Of a DNA stretch of 64,000 nucleotides, positions 28,653 to 36,928 are shown piece after piece. Each line of letters starts with the position of its first letter. Within the stretch, counting starts at the first letter, position 1. The stretch covers positions 2,694,001-2,758,000 of the forward strand of contig NZ_CP126106.1 of assembly GCF_030123325.1 (NCBI RefSeq), in the 5' to 3' direction. The translations under genes were made by a program, and so were the position numbers. The notes below the pieces were generated by a model. That model made no database searches. It was not told the origin of the DNA and saw only the letters and a list, made by a program, of their open reading frames with translations. This DNA comes from Peribacillus simplex (GTDB lineage: Bacteria; Bacillota; Bacilli; Bacillales; DSM-1321).

Positions 28653-28907
28653 GTGAAAAGAGTTATAGAAACTGTCTATAGTCCTTGTTGTGGAAAAGTT
28701 GAAAACATATTTGTTAGTCAAGGTTCTTATGTATATGAATGGGAAAAACTAATGGTAGTTCATACAACGGACAATAAAAAAGTAGAAATTGAGACGGGTG
28801 TAAGTGGTCATATTGTTTCAATTGAAGTAACAAAAAATCAAGATGTAAGTAATGAAACAGTGTTAATTCAGTTACAGGATGATTTATTGATCACAGGAAG
28901 TGATTGA
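28653..28907 (+). CDS. small biotinyl/lipoyl-like domain protein without the usual attachment motif
   Basis: 84 residues with the hammerhead-like pattern of biotin/lipoyl carriers: YSPCCGKVENIFVSQGSYVYEWEKLMVV, then a half with SGHIVSIEVTKNQDVSNETVLIQL. The M-K-M biotin site or D-K lipoyl turn is replaced by TTDNKKVEIE, so modification is uncertain; one of the two lysines could be the lipoyl site. ATG-type initiation is at a GTG (28653), preceded by GAGAGG. No partner enzyme is adjacent, and the gene stands among dehydrogenase wrecks. Confidence 0.5.
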   Translation: MKRVIETVYSPCCGKVENIFVSQGSYVYEWEKLMVVHTTDNKKVEIETGVSGHIVSIEVTKNQDVSNETVLIQLQDDLLITGSD

Positions 28908-29118
28908 TAATAAGGTGGGTATTTAAGATTAAGGATCTTGAATATGGATTTTTCTGAATTAGAGTCTTGCGATCATATATATCGAATATTAAGAACATTT
29001 TGTATATTTTAACGGAGCAAAGCGGAATAAATGTAAGAGCTTCTAATTAGTGAGTAATCCCTTTTTTTATAATGAAGAAAGCTTATTTAATAAATTTGCT
29101 GAGTCCATTCATTTTTTT

Positions 29119-29245
29119 CATTCATAAGAGTACTAGTTATTGCACATATGTTTAAGGAGCTCTACGATATGGTAGAGTTTTTTTATTATAGAAATCCTTC
29201 ATTCTGGTGCAAAAACGACTCGCTAGAAACATAAAGCGATTTTTG
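29119..29245 (+). repeat. diverged direct repeat, copy B
   Basis: Partner of 19495-19617; see that entry. It contains CATTCATAAGAGT, TAGAGTTTTTTTATTATAG and CTAGAAACATAAAG. Confidence 0.6.
29158..29185 (+). terminator. terminator hairpin inside repeat copy B
   Basis: CTCTAC and GTAGAG enclose a 6-base loop and are followed by seven T. Confidence 0.7.
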
Positions 29246-29469
29246 CAATAAAGCTAATTTTTGTTTTGTTTGCCTTTTTAGGAACATGATTCTTGAAATT
29301 GGGAAAGCCAATGCCAGCAGCAAATACACCCATAGACTACTATATTGTAGGGTATGTGTGTATTTTTTTATTGAAGGATATATAAAAATAAATACATAGT
29401 TCTATAGACAATTTTGAAGAATTCGCTGAATCCTCGACTAACTCCTAGTGTTATCAATGGTGTTTGTTC

Positions 29470-29615
29470 GGTGACCCGTTCGATACGCGGAACCATAAAT
29501 TTACAGGTGGTTCTGGTTAGCCAAAAGGTTTGGAGGGAGGATTCTATGTGAAATCTACTATCTTTTCTGATGTGACGAACGAATGAAAATCGAACAAAAA
29601 GAAATCTTTCGACCA
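29470..29615 (+). pseudogene. fragment of an NAD-dependent aldehyde dehydrogenase gene
   Basis: Translation gives GDPFDTRN, a short deletion, TGGSG, a stop, PKGLEGGFYVKSTIFSDVTNE and, after a one-base shift, MKIEQKEIFRP. This matches the segment of betaine-aldehyde-type dehydrogenases that runs from VGDPFDP through GGSG...GLERGYFVKPTIFSDV to the cofactor motif EEIFGPV. The rest of the gene is absent. Confidence 0.7.
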
Positions 29616-29908
29616 TCCTTCGTGATGAATGAAACTAATTTAATAAATTTTTATTAATTGCACAACTATAATAAAATTGCCATTCGTACAGGCAGTCTAA
29701 GTAAGGTTGAGAAGCGATCAACCATAGTAAATATATCCCAAAAATGACCTCGATAGAATATTTAAATAAAACAATCAACCAAAAACATCATCAAATAAAA
29801 TACTGTCTTTCTGCAATACCATGAAAACTTAGTTAGTGGAATATTATTAAATATTTTCCTTTACAGAGGAGATACTACCAAGAGACAAAGGTTGGAAAGG
29901 AAGACAGT

Positions 29909-31270
29909 ATGGATCATATACAAATGGCCCGTGCGATGTTCGGGACGAATATGGCTGTACATATCATATTTGCAACGATAGGCGTCGGTTTGCCGATGAT
30001 GATGTTGGCAGCGGAATTGATGTATCAAAGGACAAAGGATTTACAGTATGTTGTCATGGCCAAACGCTGGACCAAAACATTAGGGGTCTTGCTTGGGGTC
30101 GGGATTCCGACTGGTACGATTGCGGGTGTGCAACTGTCACTATTATGGCCAGGGTTCATGGAAGTGATTGGGCGTGTCATGGCGCTTCCATTCCAAATTG
30201 AGATTTATGCATTCATGGTTGAAGCGCTATTCATGTCAATCTACGTGTATGCTGCTGAAAAAATAAAGCCTTGGGCCCGTATCGTGAGTTTATTCTTTGT
30301 TGCATTCGGCGCAATGGCTTCGGCGGTTTTGATTTCTAATGTCCATGCTTTTGAAGGGACACCGGCTGGATTCCGGTTTGAAAATGGGGAAATCGTCGAT
30401 GTCGATCCTTGGGCGGCATTTTTCAACCCAAGTTTCTTGGTGACGGCAGGTCATACGGCCCTGACTGCTTATACGACAGGTGCTTTTGTCGTAGCGGCCG
30501 TTGCAGCTTATAAGATGCTGAAAAATAAATATGGCACTGCTGAATTTAATTTTCACCAAAAAGCACTGAGGCTCAGTATTGTATTGGGTTTGGTTTTTTC
30601 TTTTTTGTCGGCATTGAACGGTCATGAGACTACACAGCATTTATATAGGGAGCAGCCGGAAAAACTGGCGGCGGCTGAAGGGTTGTTTGAAACAAAGGAC
30701 CATGCCGGACTTACCTTGTTTGGTTATACCGATAGGGAAGCACAGGAAGTGAAGTATGGGATTGAATTCCCATGGTTATTAAGCTTTCTATCCGGCAATA
30801 GCTTTGATACGGTCGTGACCGGCTTGAACGATTTTCCAGAAGAATATTGGCCGCCGCTTTATGTCCATATCTTATTCAACGCCATGGTCATCATCGGCTC
30901 CGGCTTAATCGCCTTAGCACTGTTTGCATTGGTATGGAATAAATGGTTGAAAAAGGAGACTTATCCGAAATGGGTTCTCTGGCTGTTTGTTGCTGCAGGC
31001 CCGCTTTCGGTGATTTCGATTGAATGCGGTTGGATTTTTGCTTGTACAGGCAGACAGCCATGGACGATATACAGGATGCTGACTACGGAGGATTCAGTCA
31101 CTTCGTACGAAAACCTTGGATTTTTATTCACGATGTTCATTATTGTATATATCATTTTATGCGTTTCTGTCGTATTTACACTTTTGTATTATTTCAAACG
31201 TCATTCGGTAATGGATGATATATATAAGGCTGAACAGAAAGATGTAAGGCACTTCGATTCGAATTCATAA
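29909..31270 (+). CDS. ythA: cytochrome bd-type quinol oxidase subunit I
   Basis: 453 residues, membrane subunit with about nine helices. His18 (MAVHIIFA) is the expected high-spin heme ligand, and GRQPW with ECGW before it is the subunit I signature. The quinol loop is short, as in the YthA/CioA group rather than the long-loop CydA. The enzyme oxidises quinol and reduces oxygen to water without pumping protons. It is first in an operon with ythB 15 bases downstream. ATG 29909 follows GGAAAGGAAG. Confidence 0.9.
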   Translation: MDHIQMARAMFGTNMAVHIIFATIGVGLPMMMLAAELMYQRTKDLQYVVMAKRWTKTLGVLLGVGIPTGTIAGVQLSLLWPGFMEVIGRVMALPFQIEIYAFMVEALFMSIYVYAAEKIKPWARIVSLFFVAFGAMASAVLISNVHAFEGTPAGFRFENGEIVDVDPWAAFFNPSFLVTAGHTALTAYTTGAFVVAAVAAYKMLKNKYGTAEFNFHQKALRLSIVLGLVFSFLSALNGHETTQHLYREQPEKLAAAEGLFETKDHAGLTLFGYTDREAQEVKYGIEFPWLLSFLSGNSFDTVVTGLNDFPEEYWPPLYVHILFNAMVIIGSGLIALALFALVWNKWLKKETYPKWVLWLFVAAGPLSVISIECGWIFACTGRQPWTIYRMLTTEDSVTSYENLGFLFTMFIIVYIILCVSVVFTLLYYFKRHSVMDDIYKAEQKDVRHFDSNS

Positions 31271-31285
31271 AAGGGGGGAAGGCGG

Positions 31286-32332
31286 TTGAGTGATGCTCTT
31301 CTTGCGATAACATTGGTCTGGGGCTTTATTTTTCTTTATGCCATCATGGCCTCCATGGACTTTGGCGCTGGCTTCTGGGCGATGACTTACATTAAAAAGG
31401 AAGAAACGAATGCTACGAAGATTGCAAATAGCTATTTATCACCGACTTGGGAAGTGACCAATACATTTGTGGTTGGTCTTGTCATTGCGATTTACAGTTT
31501 GTTTCCAGGTGCGGTTTTCCCGATTGGAGTAGCCTTGATCGTTCCTGCGAGCCTGATATTGGTCCTGTTATGTATTAGGAGCGCTTTCTTGGTTTTTTCG
31601 CATAGCGTGGACAAATATGAAAAAGCGTTAACATATATCTCAGGATTGACGGGATTGATCATACCCGGGCTATTAATCAGTGTCTTGCCCATCACCCACC
31701 TTGGATTTGTCGAAGGCCTGAGAGGAAATGAAGAATTGAATCTATCTAAACTTTTCACGAGTCCGAATGAGTATGCATTTGTGGGGTTTGGAATCATGAG
31801 TACGCTTTTTTTATCATCTTTGCTACTGTCTGATTACTCAAAACAGGCTGATGAAATGAAAGCATACAAAATATATCGCAGGGATGCGATGATAACGGGA
31901 CCGCTAATGGTGGTCATGGCTCTGTTGGTTATGCTCACGTTAAAAAACGAAGCGAATTGGATTTACCAAGGAATGATGAAAAACTCGGCATTGTTATTCG
32001 TCTCGCTAGTTTTTTTCATCATTAGCGGGATAGCACTGTACTTACCCTATTTTTCTAAGCAGGAGGTTAAAGGAATGCCTCGGGTCGCTGTAATAGCGAT
32101 CATCATTCAGTATTTAATCGGCAGTTATGTTTATGGAATCGCACATTTACCTTATATCATATATCCAAATGTCACGATTCTTTCAGGATTTACCGATCCA
32201 ACTTCTTTCCGGGCCGTTTTTGCCACGTATATCGTGGGCTTTGCGATATTAGTGCCAGGGTTCTATTATTTCTGGTCCATCTTCATGAAAGATCAGCGTC
32301 GAAAGTTCAAACGGCGGCAAATGTCAAATTAG
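31286..32332 (+). CDS. ythB: cytochrome bd-type quinol oxidase subunit II
   Basis: 348 residues, eight or so membrane helices. The N-terminus WGFIFLYAIMASMDFGAGFW and the following LSPTWEVTNTF are subunit II features (CydB/YthB). TTG 31286 is used, preceded by AAGGGGGGAAGG. It pairs with subunit I to form the bd-type oxidase. Confidence 0.9.
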   Translation: MSDALLAITLVWGFIFLYAIMASMDFGAGFWAMTYIKKEETNATKIANSYLSPTWEVTNTFVVGLVIAIYSLFPGAVFPIGVALIVPASLILVLLCIRSAFLVFSHSVDKYEKALTYISGLTGLIIPGLLISVLPITHLGFVEGLRGNEELNLSKLFTSPNEYAFVGFGIMSTLFLSSLLLSDYSKQADEMKAYKIYRRDAMITGPLMVVMALLVMLTLKNEANWIYQGMMKNSALLFVSLVFFIISGIALYLPYFSKQEVKGMPRVAVIAIIIQYLIGSYVYGIAHLPYIIYPNVTILSGFTDPTSFRAVFATYIVGFAILVPGFYYFWSIFMKDQRRKFKRRQMSN

Positions 32333-32360
32333 TTCATCTTGGAAAAGAGAGGTTATCACT

Positions 32361-33116
32361 ATGAAAAAGTTAGATCTGCTAAAATATGCGGTTTTAGTCA
32401 TCTCACTCTTTTTGAGCTATCAAGCGGTTGAAGCGCATGATAAAAATTTTCAGGTCGATGGCACTTATATTTCAACAAAAAGAGATGTAACAGGTGACCA
32501 GAAAATAGACATCATCCAAGTTCAGGGGCTGCCATATGAGGAAGGAAGCAAGTTTCTGAAGAAAATCGAATTAAGTGTGGAAAGCAATCGCCGTACAATC
32601 TCCGTCCCGCTTAAAGCTGGATATAATCCAGATCTCAAGGTTGCAGACTTAAATAATGATGGGGTCCAGGATGTATTGGTCACGGTTTTGATGGAAGGTA
32701 GAGAGCGGTTGATAACCAGTTACGCCTATACGTTCAAGGATGGAAAAGTGAAGGAACTGGAAATCCCTCCATCCGTTCCCGTAATGGCCCAATTTCTTGA
32801 CGGATACAAAGCGGAAATCATTATTGAAGGTCAAAAGCCTGTGGTGATAGATGTCAGTTCCAGAAAACAAGCTTATGATGAAATGGGCATTTATCTAAAT
32901 GGAAAGCTAAATGAACCGACAGAGCTTTTGGTTGATCCATATTCTTCACTGGACTTAAAGAACGTTTTTGGAAAAGGGAAAGCGCTTGTTGGAGTCCAAA
33001 ATGTAAAAGGTTCCGATGAACGTGATTCGATAATGGAAATCAAATCAGTATGGAGGTATAACAATGGATGGCAGCTTGTAAAAGCACAAGTTAAACCGGT
33101 CAAGGGAAAAAAGTGA
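32361..33116 (+). CDS. secreted protein with calcium-loop-like (FG-GAP/VCBS type) repeats
   Basis: 251 residues with a signal peptide (1-25, cleavage likely after VEA). Two D-x-N/T-x-D loops are visible, DVTGDQKIDII near 41 and DLNNDGVQDVLV near 95, as in FG-GAP or VCBS-type beta-propeller repeats that bind calcium. It follows ythB by 28 bases with GAGAGG before ATG 32361, so it is probably the third gene of the ythAB operon. A direct role in the oxidase is not established. Confidence 0.65.
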   Translation: MKKLDLLKYAVLVISLFLSYQAVEAHDKNFQVDGTYISTKRDVTGDQKIDIIQVQGLPYEEGSKFLKKIELSVESNRRTISVPLKAGYNPDLKVADLNNDGVQDVLVTVLMEGRERLITSYAYTFKDGKVKELEIPPSVPVMAQFLDGYKAEIIIEGQKPVVIDVSSRKQAYDEMGIYLNGKLNEPTELLVDPYSSLDLKNVFGKGKALVGVQNVKGSDERDSIMEIKSVWRYNNGWQLVKAQVKPVKGKK

Positions 33117-33169
33117 ATGGAAATAAGGGTTAGTATCGAATGTGTCATATTCAAGCATAAAGTAGGTTG

Positions 33170-33197
33170 ACAGCTCTTGGTATTAAGGGCTGTTTTT
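33170..33197 (+). terminator. rho-independent terminator of the ythAB operon
   Basis: ACAGCTCTT pairs with AAGGGCTGT (one G-U), followed by six T. Confidence 0.8.
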
Positions 33198-33206
33198 TGT
33201 TTATAA

Positions 33207-33241
33207 TTAAAAATTGACAATTTTTAAATATTTGGTAAAAT
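33207..33241 (+). promoter_or_regulatory. sigma-A promoter with a perfect palindrome over the -35 box
   Basis: TTGACA at 33214-33219 and TAAAAT at 33236-33241 are 16 bases apart. The -35 lies within a 21-base perfect palindrome, TTAAAAATTG-A-CAATTTTTAA (33207-33227). Placed about 90 bases before the TetR coding region, it probably drives that gene. The palindrome may be an operator, although AT-rich palindromes can also arise by chance. Confidence 0.6.
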
Positions 33242-33354
33242 CTAAATAAATCCAGTTTTTACATAATAAATCTCTTTATTCTGGATGAAATGTAAGCGGA
33301 TACAAGGGGGGGTGCAGTCTTACGGAGTTAAAAGAAAAAATAATTGAAACATCG

Positions 33355-33951
33355 TTGGCGCTCTTCGATCAGCATGGTTTTCATGGTGTCTCCGTTAACG
33401 AAATCGTTAAGGCATGCGGAACTAGCAAGGGGGGGTTTTATCACCATTTCTCTTCCAAAGATGAACTCCTATTTGTCATTCATGATTACTTTATTTCATA
33501 TGTTTTAATAAAAGCACAGGAAGCCATTTCAGAAAGTACCCATCCAACAGAAAAAATGCAAAAGATCATTCAATCATTCGTTAAAGTTTTTGACCTCTAT
33601 AAACCACATATCTCAGTTTTCTATCAAGAAAGCATTTATTTAAAACCACCTTATGTTGAAGCAATCAAAAAAAAGCGTCAAATGTATAAAGAAATCATTT
33701 TTTCCGTCATCAAAGAAGGCATTGACAAGGGAGTATTCCGCAGCGAATTGCCAGTGGAAATTACCGGAATGTCAATTCTTGGCATGGTGAACTGGTCCTA
33801 CAAATGGTACAAAAGGGACGGTGGAAAAACGATTGATGAAATCGGTGATATTTACGTTGATTTAATTCTGAATGCCCTATTGACAGAGAAACAAAAAGAT
33901 ACGGAAATCACCCAGCCATTTTTACTGAAGAACAAAGTTGTTGCGGATTAA
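33355..33951 (+). CDS. TetR-family regulator of the leucine catabolic operon
   Basis: 198 residues from TTG 33355, but the TetR fold clearly begins earlier. The in-frame codons 33322-33354 spell T-E-L-K-E-K-I-I-E-T-S, the first helix of the DNA-binding domain, and a G-rich ribosome site lies at 33306-33312. No ATG, GTG, TTG or CTG occurs in frame between the upstream stop at 33286 and 33355; candidates are ACG 33322 or ATA/ATT near 33340. The HTH is NEIVKACGTSKGGFYHHFSSKDELL. A likely operator precedes yngJ, so it probably represses that operon until an acyl-CoA or acid appears. Confidence 0.8.
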   Translation: MALFDQHGFHGVSVNEIVKACGTSKGGFYHHFSSKDELLFVIHDYFISYVLIKAQEAISESTHPTEKMQKIIQSFVKVFDLYKPHISVFYQESIYLKPPYVEAIKKKRQMYKEIIFSVIKEGIDKGVFRSELPVEITGMSILGMVNWSYKWYKRDGGKTIDEIGDIYVDLILNALLTEKQKDTEITQPFLLKNKVVAD

Positions 33952-33971
33952 ACAATTAACTTGATTTGTAC

Positions 33972-33989
33972 AGACCAACTAGTCGGTCT
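33972..33989. promoter_or_regulatory. likely TetR operator upstream of yngJ
   Basis: AGACCAACTAGTCGGTCT is an 18-bp inverted repeat with one mismatched pair, centred 31 bases before the yngJ start and just after the TetR gene. The GACCGACTAGTCGGTC-like sequence is typical of TetR-family sites that control fatty and branched-chain acid catabolism. Confidence 0.7.
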
Positions 33990-34011
33990 CAATTGAAAGG
34001 GGAATGAAAAT

Positions 34012-35154
34012 ATGGATTTTTCACTTACAAAAGAACAGCAGATGATTAAGGAAATGGTTAAGGAATTTGCCGAAAAGGAAATTAAACCCATAGCGATAGA
34101 GTTGGATGCAAAGTCCATGTTTGCGGAGGATGCATTCAAAAAAATGGGGAAACTCGGGTTGCTTGGAATTCCATTTCCTGAAGAATATGGCGGTTCGGGC
34201 GGAGATACGATTTCATATGCCATTGCAGTTGAAGAGGTTGGCAAGGCGTGCGGGGGAACCGGCTTAAGTTATGCTGCAGCCGTTTCGCTCGGAGCAAGTC
34301 CAATTTACTATTTTGGAACCGAAGAACAGAAGCAAAAATATCTGGTTCCAATCACGACCGGAGAAACTCTGGCAGCTTTCGGGTTGACAGAGCCTAATGC
34401 GGGTTCCGATGCTGGCGGCACTAGAACCACTGCCGTGTTGGAAGGTGATGAGTATGTGATCAATGGTGAGAAAACTTGGATTACAAATGCCAGCTATTCA
34501 AGAACCGTAACCGTCACTGCTGTATCGGGCAAAGATTCCAAGGGCAAGAATATCATCTCGGCATTCATCGTGCCAACCGATACCCAAGGGCTTACGATTA
34601 ATAGCAATTATGAAAAAATGGGAGTTAGGGCTTCCAATACTTGTGAAATCATTCTGGATAACGTCCGGGTACCAAAGGAAAATATATTGGGAGATCCAGA
34701 CAAAGGGTTCAAACAATTCTTATTCACACTGGATGGGGGAAGGATTTCCATTGCGGCTTTGGCCGTCGGTATCGCTCAGGCTGCCTTTGATAAAGCTTTA
34801 GCTTTTTCAAAAGAGCGCATTCAATTCGGTAAATCGATATCGAATTTCCAGGCCATTCAATTCAAGCTGGCAGACATGGCGATGGAAATTGAATTGGCGA
34901 GGAATATGGTATATAAGGCTGCATGGTTAAAAGACAATAAAAAACCTTTTGCGAAGGAAGCGGCATACGCCAAGCTTTTTGCAAGTGAAACCGCTTTCCG
35001 GGCCAGCAATCAAGCGATTCAAATACATGGCGGATCTGGTTACATGCGCGAATATGAAGTGGAGCGCTATTTAAGAGATGCTAAGTTATTGGAGATTGGT
35101 GAAGGCACATCCGAAATTCAAAGACTCGTTATCGCCAGACAATTAGGCTGTTAA
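34012..35154 (+). CDS. yngJ: acyl-CoA dehydrogenase, probably isovaleryl-CoA
   Basis: 380 residues. Acyl-CoA dehydrogenase signatures are present: GLTEPNAGSDAGGTRTTA for FAD/substrate, QIHGGSGYMREYEVER, and IGEGTSEIQR near the C-terminus. The enzyme uses FAD to introduce a double bond and passes electrons to ETF. Its place as first gene of the leucine-degradation set (yngJ to yngE order of Bacillus subtilis) points to isovaleryl-CoA as substrate. ATG 34012 follows GAAAGGGG. Confidence 0.9.
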   Translation: MDFSLTKEQQMIKEMVKEFAEKEIKPIAIELDAKSMFAEDAFKKMGKLGLLGIPFPEEYGGSGGDTISYAIAVEEVGKACGGTGLSYAAAVSLGASPIYYFGTEEQKQKYLVPITTGETLAAFGLTEPNAGSDAGGTRTTAVLEGDEYVINGEKTWITNASYSRTVTVTAVSGKDSKGKNIISAFIVPTDTQGLTINSNYEKMGVRASNTCEIILDNVRVPKENILGDPDKGFKQFLFTLDGGRISIAALAVGIAQAAFDKALAFSKERIQFGKSISNFQAIQFKLADMAMEIELARNMVYKAAWLKDNKKPFAKEAAYAKLFASETAFRASNQAIQIHGGSGYMREYEVERYLRDAKLLEIGEGTSEIQRLVIARQLGC

Positions 35155-35269
35155 TCTTTATGGAACGTAAAATGAACGATGATGCTTTGGTTCATTTTGG
35201 TGAAAAGCAGATGTTATCTATACAGCAAAACGCGTCCATTCTTACTTTTATTTGATTAGGAGGAGTTTG

Positions 35270-36916
35270 ATGTCTGATTTGCTAGATATTACGATCGGGA
35301 AATTGCTTGAAAGGACAGCTGAACAATATGGTGATAATGAAGCGGTTGTGTACCATGAACTGGGCCTCCGCCATTCCTATCGCGAATTTGAAAAGATTTG
35401 CCGAAAGGCGGCCAGGGGGTTCATGTCACTCGATATAAGAAAAGGGGAACATATCGCCATTTGGGCGTCCAATAAACCGGAATGGCTTATATCCCAATTT
35501 TCCACCGCGAAAATGGGCGGGGTGCTGGTTACGGTCAACACTAATTACCGCACAAGTGAATTGGAATACTTGCTCAAGCAATCCGATGCGACGACGATCA
35601 TCCTGATGGAACAATATAAGGATCATTCATATATAGATACGCTGTACGAAATCGTTCCTGAATTGAAAAATGCAGGACCAGGAAAATTACAATCTGAGAA
35701 ACTGCCAAAATTGAAAAATATCATCGTTTTAGGTAAAACGCGTTATCCCGGAACGTTTTCGTGGGATGATGTCATTAGCGGGAGCGAGTCCATTTCGGAG
35801 GAGTCACTGGACATGAGGATGGAGGAATTGGCTCCAGATGATGTGATTAATATGCAATATACATCAGGGACGACAGGATTTCCAAAAGGAGTGATGCTGA
35901 CGCATTCTAACTTGGTCAACAACGGATTGAATGTCGCGGAATGCATGAAACTTACCGAAGTTGACCGGCTTTGCATCCCGGTTCCGTTTTTTCATTGTTT
36001 CGGCTGTTCCCTTGGTACGATGGCATCTGTTTCTGTAGGGGCAGCAATGGTGCCGATTGTGGAATTTAATCCACGCGTCGTCCTTCAGACCGTTGAAGCC
36101 GAAAAATGTACGGCACTTCATGGTGTTCCGACGATGTTCATCGCTCAACTTAATCTCGATGATTTTGACCAGTATGATTTACGTTCGTTGCGGACTGGAA
36201 TCATGGCAGGCTCCACATGTCCGATCGAGGTCATGAAAAGCGTGGTGAATAAGATGGGAATCTCGGAAATCACGATTACTTATGGTCAAACGGAATCGTC
36301 TCCAGGAATTACGATGACAAGAACGGACGATCCGATCGAACTTCGTGTTTCCTCAGTGGGAAGGGCTTTGCCGAAAGTGGAAGTGAAAATTGTCGATCCG
36401 GCTACAGGGGAAGAAGTCCCGCGGGGTATACAGGGTGAACTCTGTTCCAGGGGATATCATGTAATGAAAGGATATTATAATAACCCTGAAGCTACTGAGC
36501 AGGCGATTGACCGGGAAGGCTGGCTTCATACGGGAGATTTGGCAGTGATGGATGAAAGGGGTTATTGCAAGATTACAGGGCGGCTGAAAGATATGATCAT
36601 TCGCGGAGGGGAAAATATTTATCCCCGGGAGATCGAAGAATTCCTCTATCAACATCCTGCAATTGTCGATGTCCAGGTACTCGGCGTTCCAGATCGGAAG
36701 TATGGGGAAGAGGTAGCGGCATGGATCATTCTGAAAGCGGGTGAAACCCTTACGGAGAAAGAATTGATAGAGTATTGCAAAGGGAAAATATCTTTTCATA
36801 AAATTCCCCGTTACATTCAATTTACCGATGCTTATCCCATGACTGCATCCGGGAAAATCCAAAAGTATAAGCTTCGGCAACAAACTCTTGATTTACTATC
36901 GGAACGCACTAAATAA
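35270..36916 (+). CDS. yngI: AMP-forming acyl-CoA synthetase
   Basis: 548 residues from ATG 35270 after AGGAGGAG; the open frame starts 18 bases earlier within that ribosome site. ANL-superfamily motifs are the P-loop YTSGTTGFPKGV, YGQTESSPG, the hinge GRLKDMIIRGGENI and C-terminal TASGKIQKYKLR with the adenylation lysine. It activates a carboxylic acid to acyl-CoA through an acyl-AMP. In this operon the likely substrates are branched short-chain acids or acetoacetate. Confidence 0.9.
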   Translation: MSDLLDITIGKLLERTAEQYGDNEAVVYHELGLRHSYREFEKICRKAARGFMSLDIRKGEHIAIWASNKPEWLISQFSTAKMGGVLVTVNTNYRTSELEYLLKQSDATTIILMEQYKDHSYIDTLYEIVPELKNAGPGKLQSEKLPKLKNIIVLGKTRYPGTFSWDDVISGSESISEESLDMRMEELAPDDVINMQYTSGTTGFPKGVMLTHSNLVNNGLNVAECMKLTEVDRLCIPVPFFHCFGCSLGTMASVSVGAAMVPIVEFNPRVVLQTVEAEKCTALHGVPTMFIAQLNLDDFDQYDLRSLRTGIMAGSTCPIEVMKSVVNKMGISEITITYGQTESSPGITMTRTDDPIELRVSSVGRALPKVEVKIVDPATGEEVPRGIQGELCSRGYHVMKGYYNNPEATEQAIDREGWLHTGDLAVMDERGYCKITGRLKDMIIRGGENIYPREIEEFLYQHPAIVDVQVLGVPDRKYGEEVAAWIILKAGETLTEKELIEYCKGKISFHKIPRYIQFTDAYPMTASGKIQKYKLRQQTLDLLSERTK

Positions 36917-36928
36917 GGAGGGAATCGA

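Larger units (their letters stand above)
28908..29908. other. one-kilobase region without an intact gene
   Basis: Holds repeat copy B with its terminator (29119-29245) and a fragment of an aldehyde dehydrogenase gene (29470-29615). The rest is AT-rich and shows no coding features. An 82-codon minus-strand frame at 29368-29616 is antisense to the dehydrogenase fragment. The promoter of the quinol oxidase operon should be near 29780-29880. Confidence 0.55.

Noticed and set aside
29368..29616. 82-codon minus-strand frame
   Set aside because: It is antisense to a clear aldehyde dehydrogenase fragment on the plus strand.
36353..36883. 176-codon minus-strand frame opposite the acyl-CoA synthetase gene
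   Set aside because: Shadow of a well-supported gene, no ribosome site, no family.
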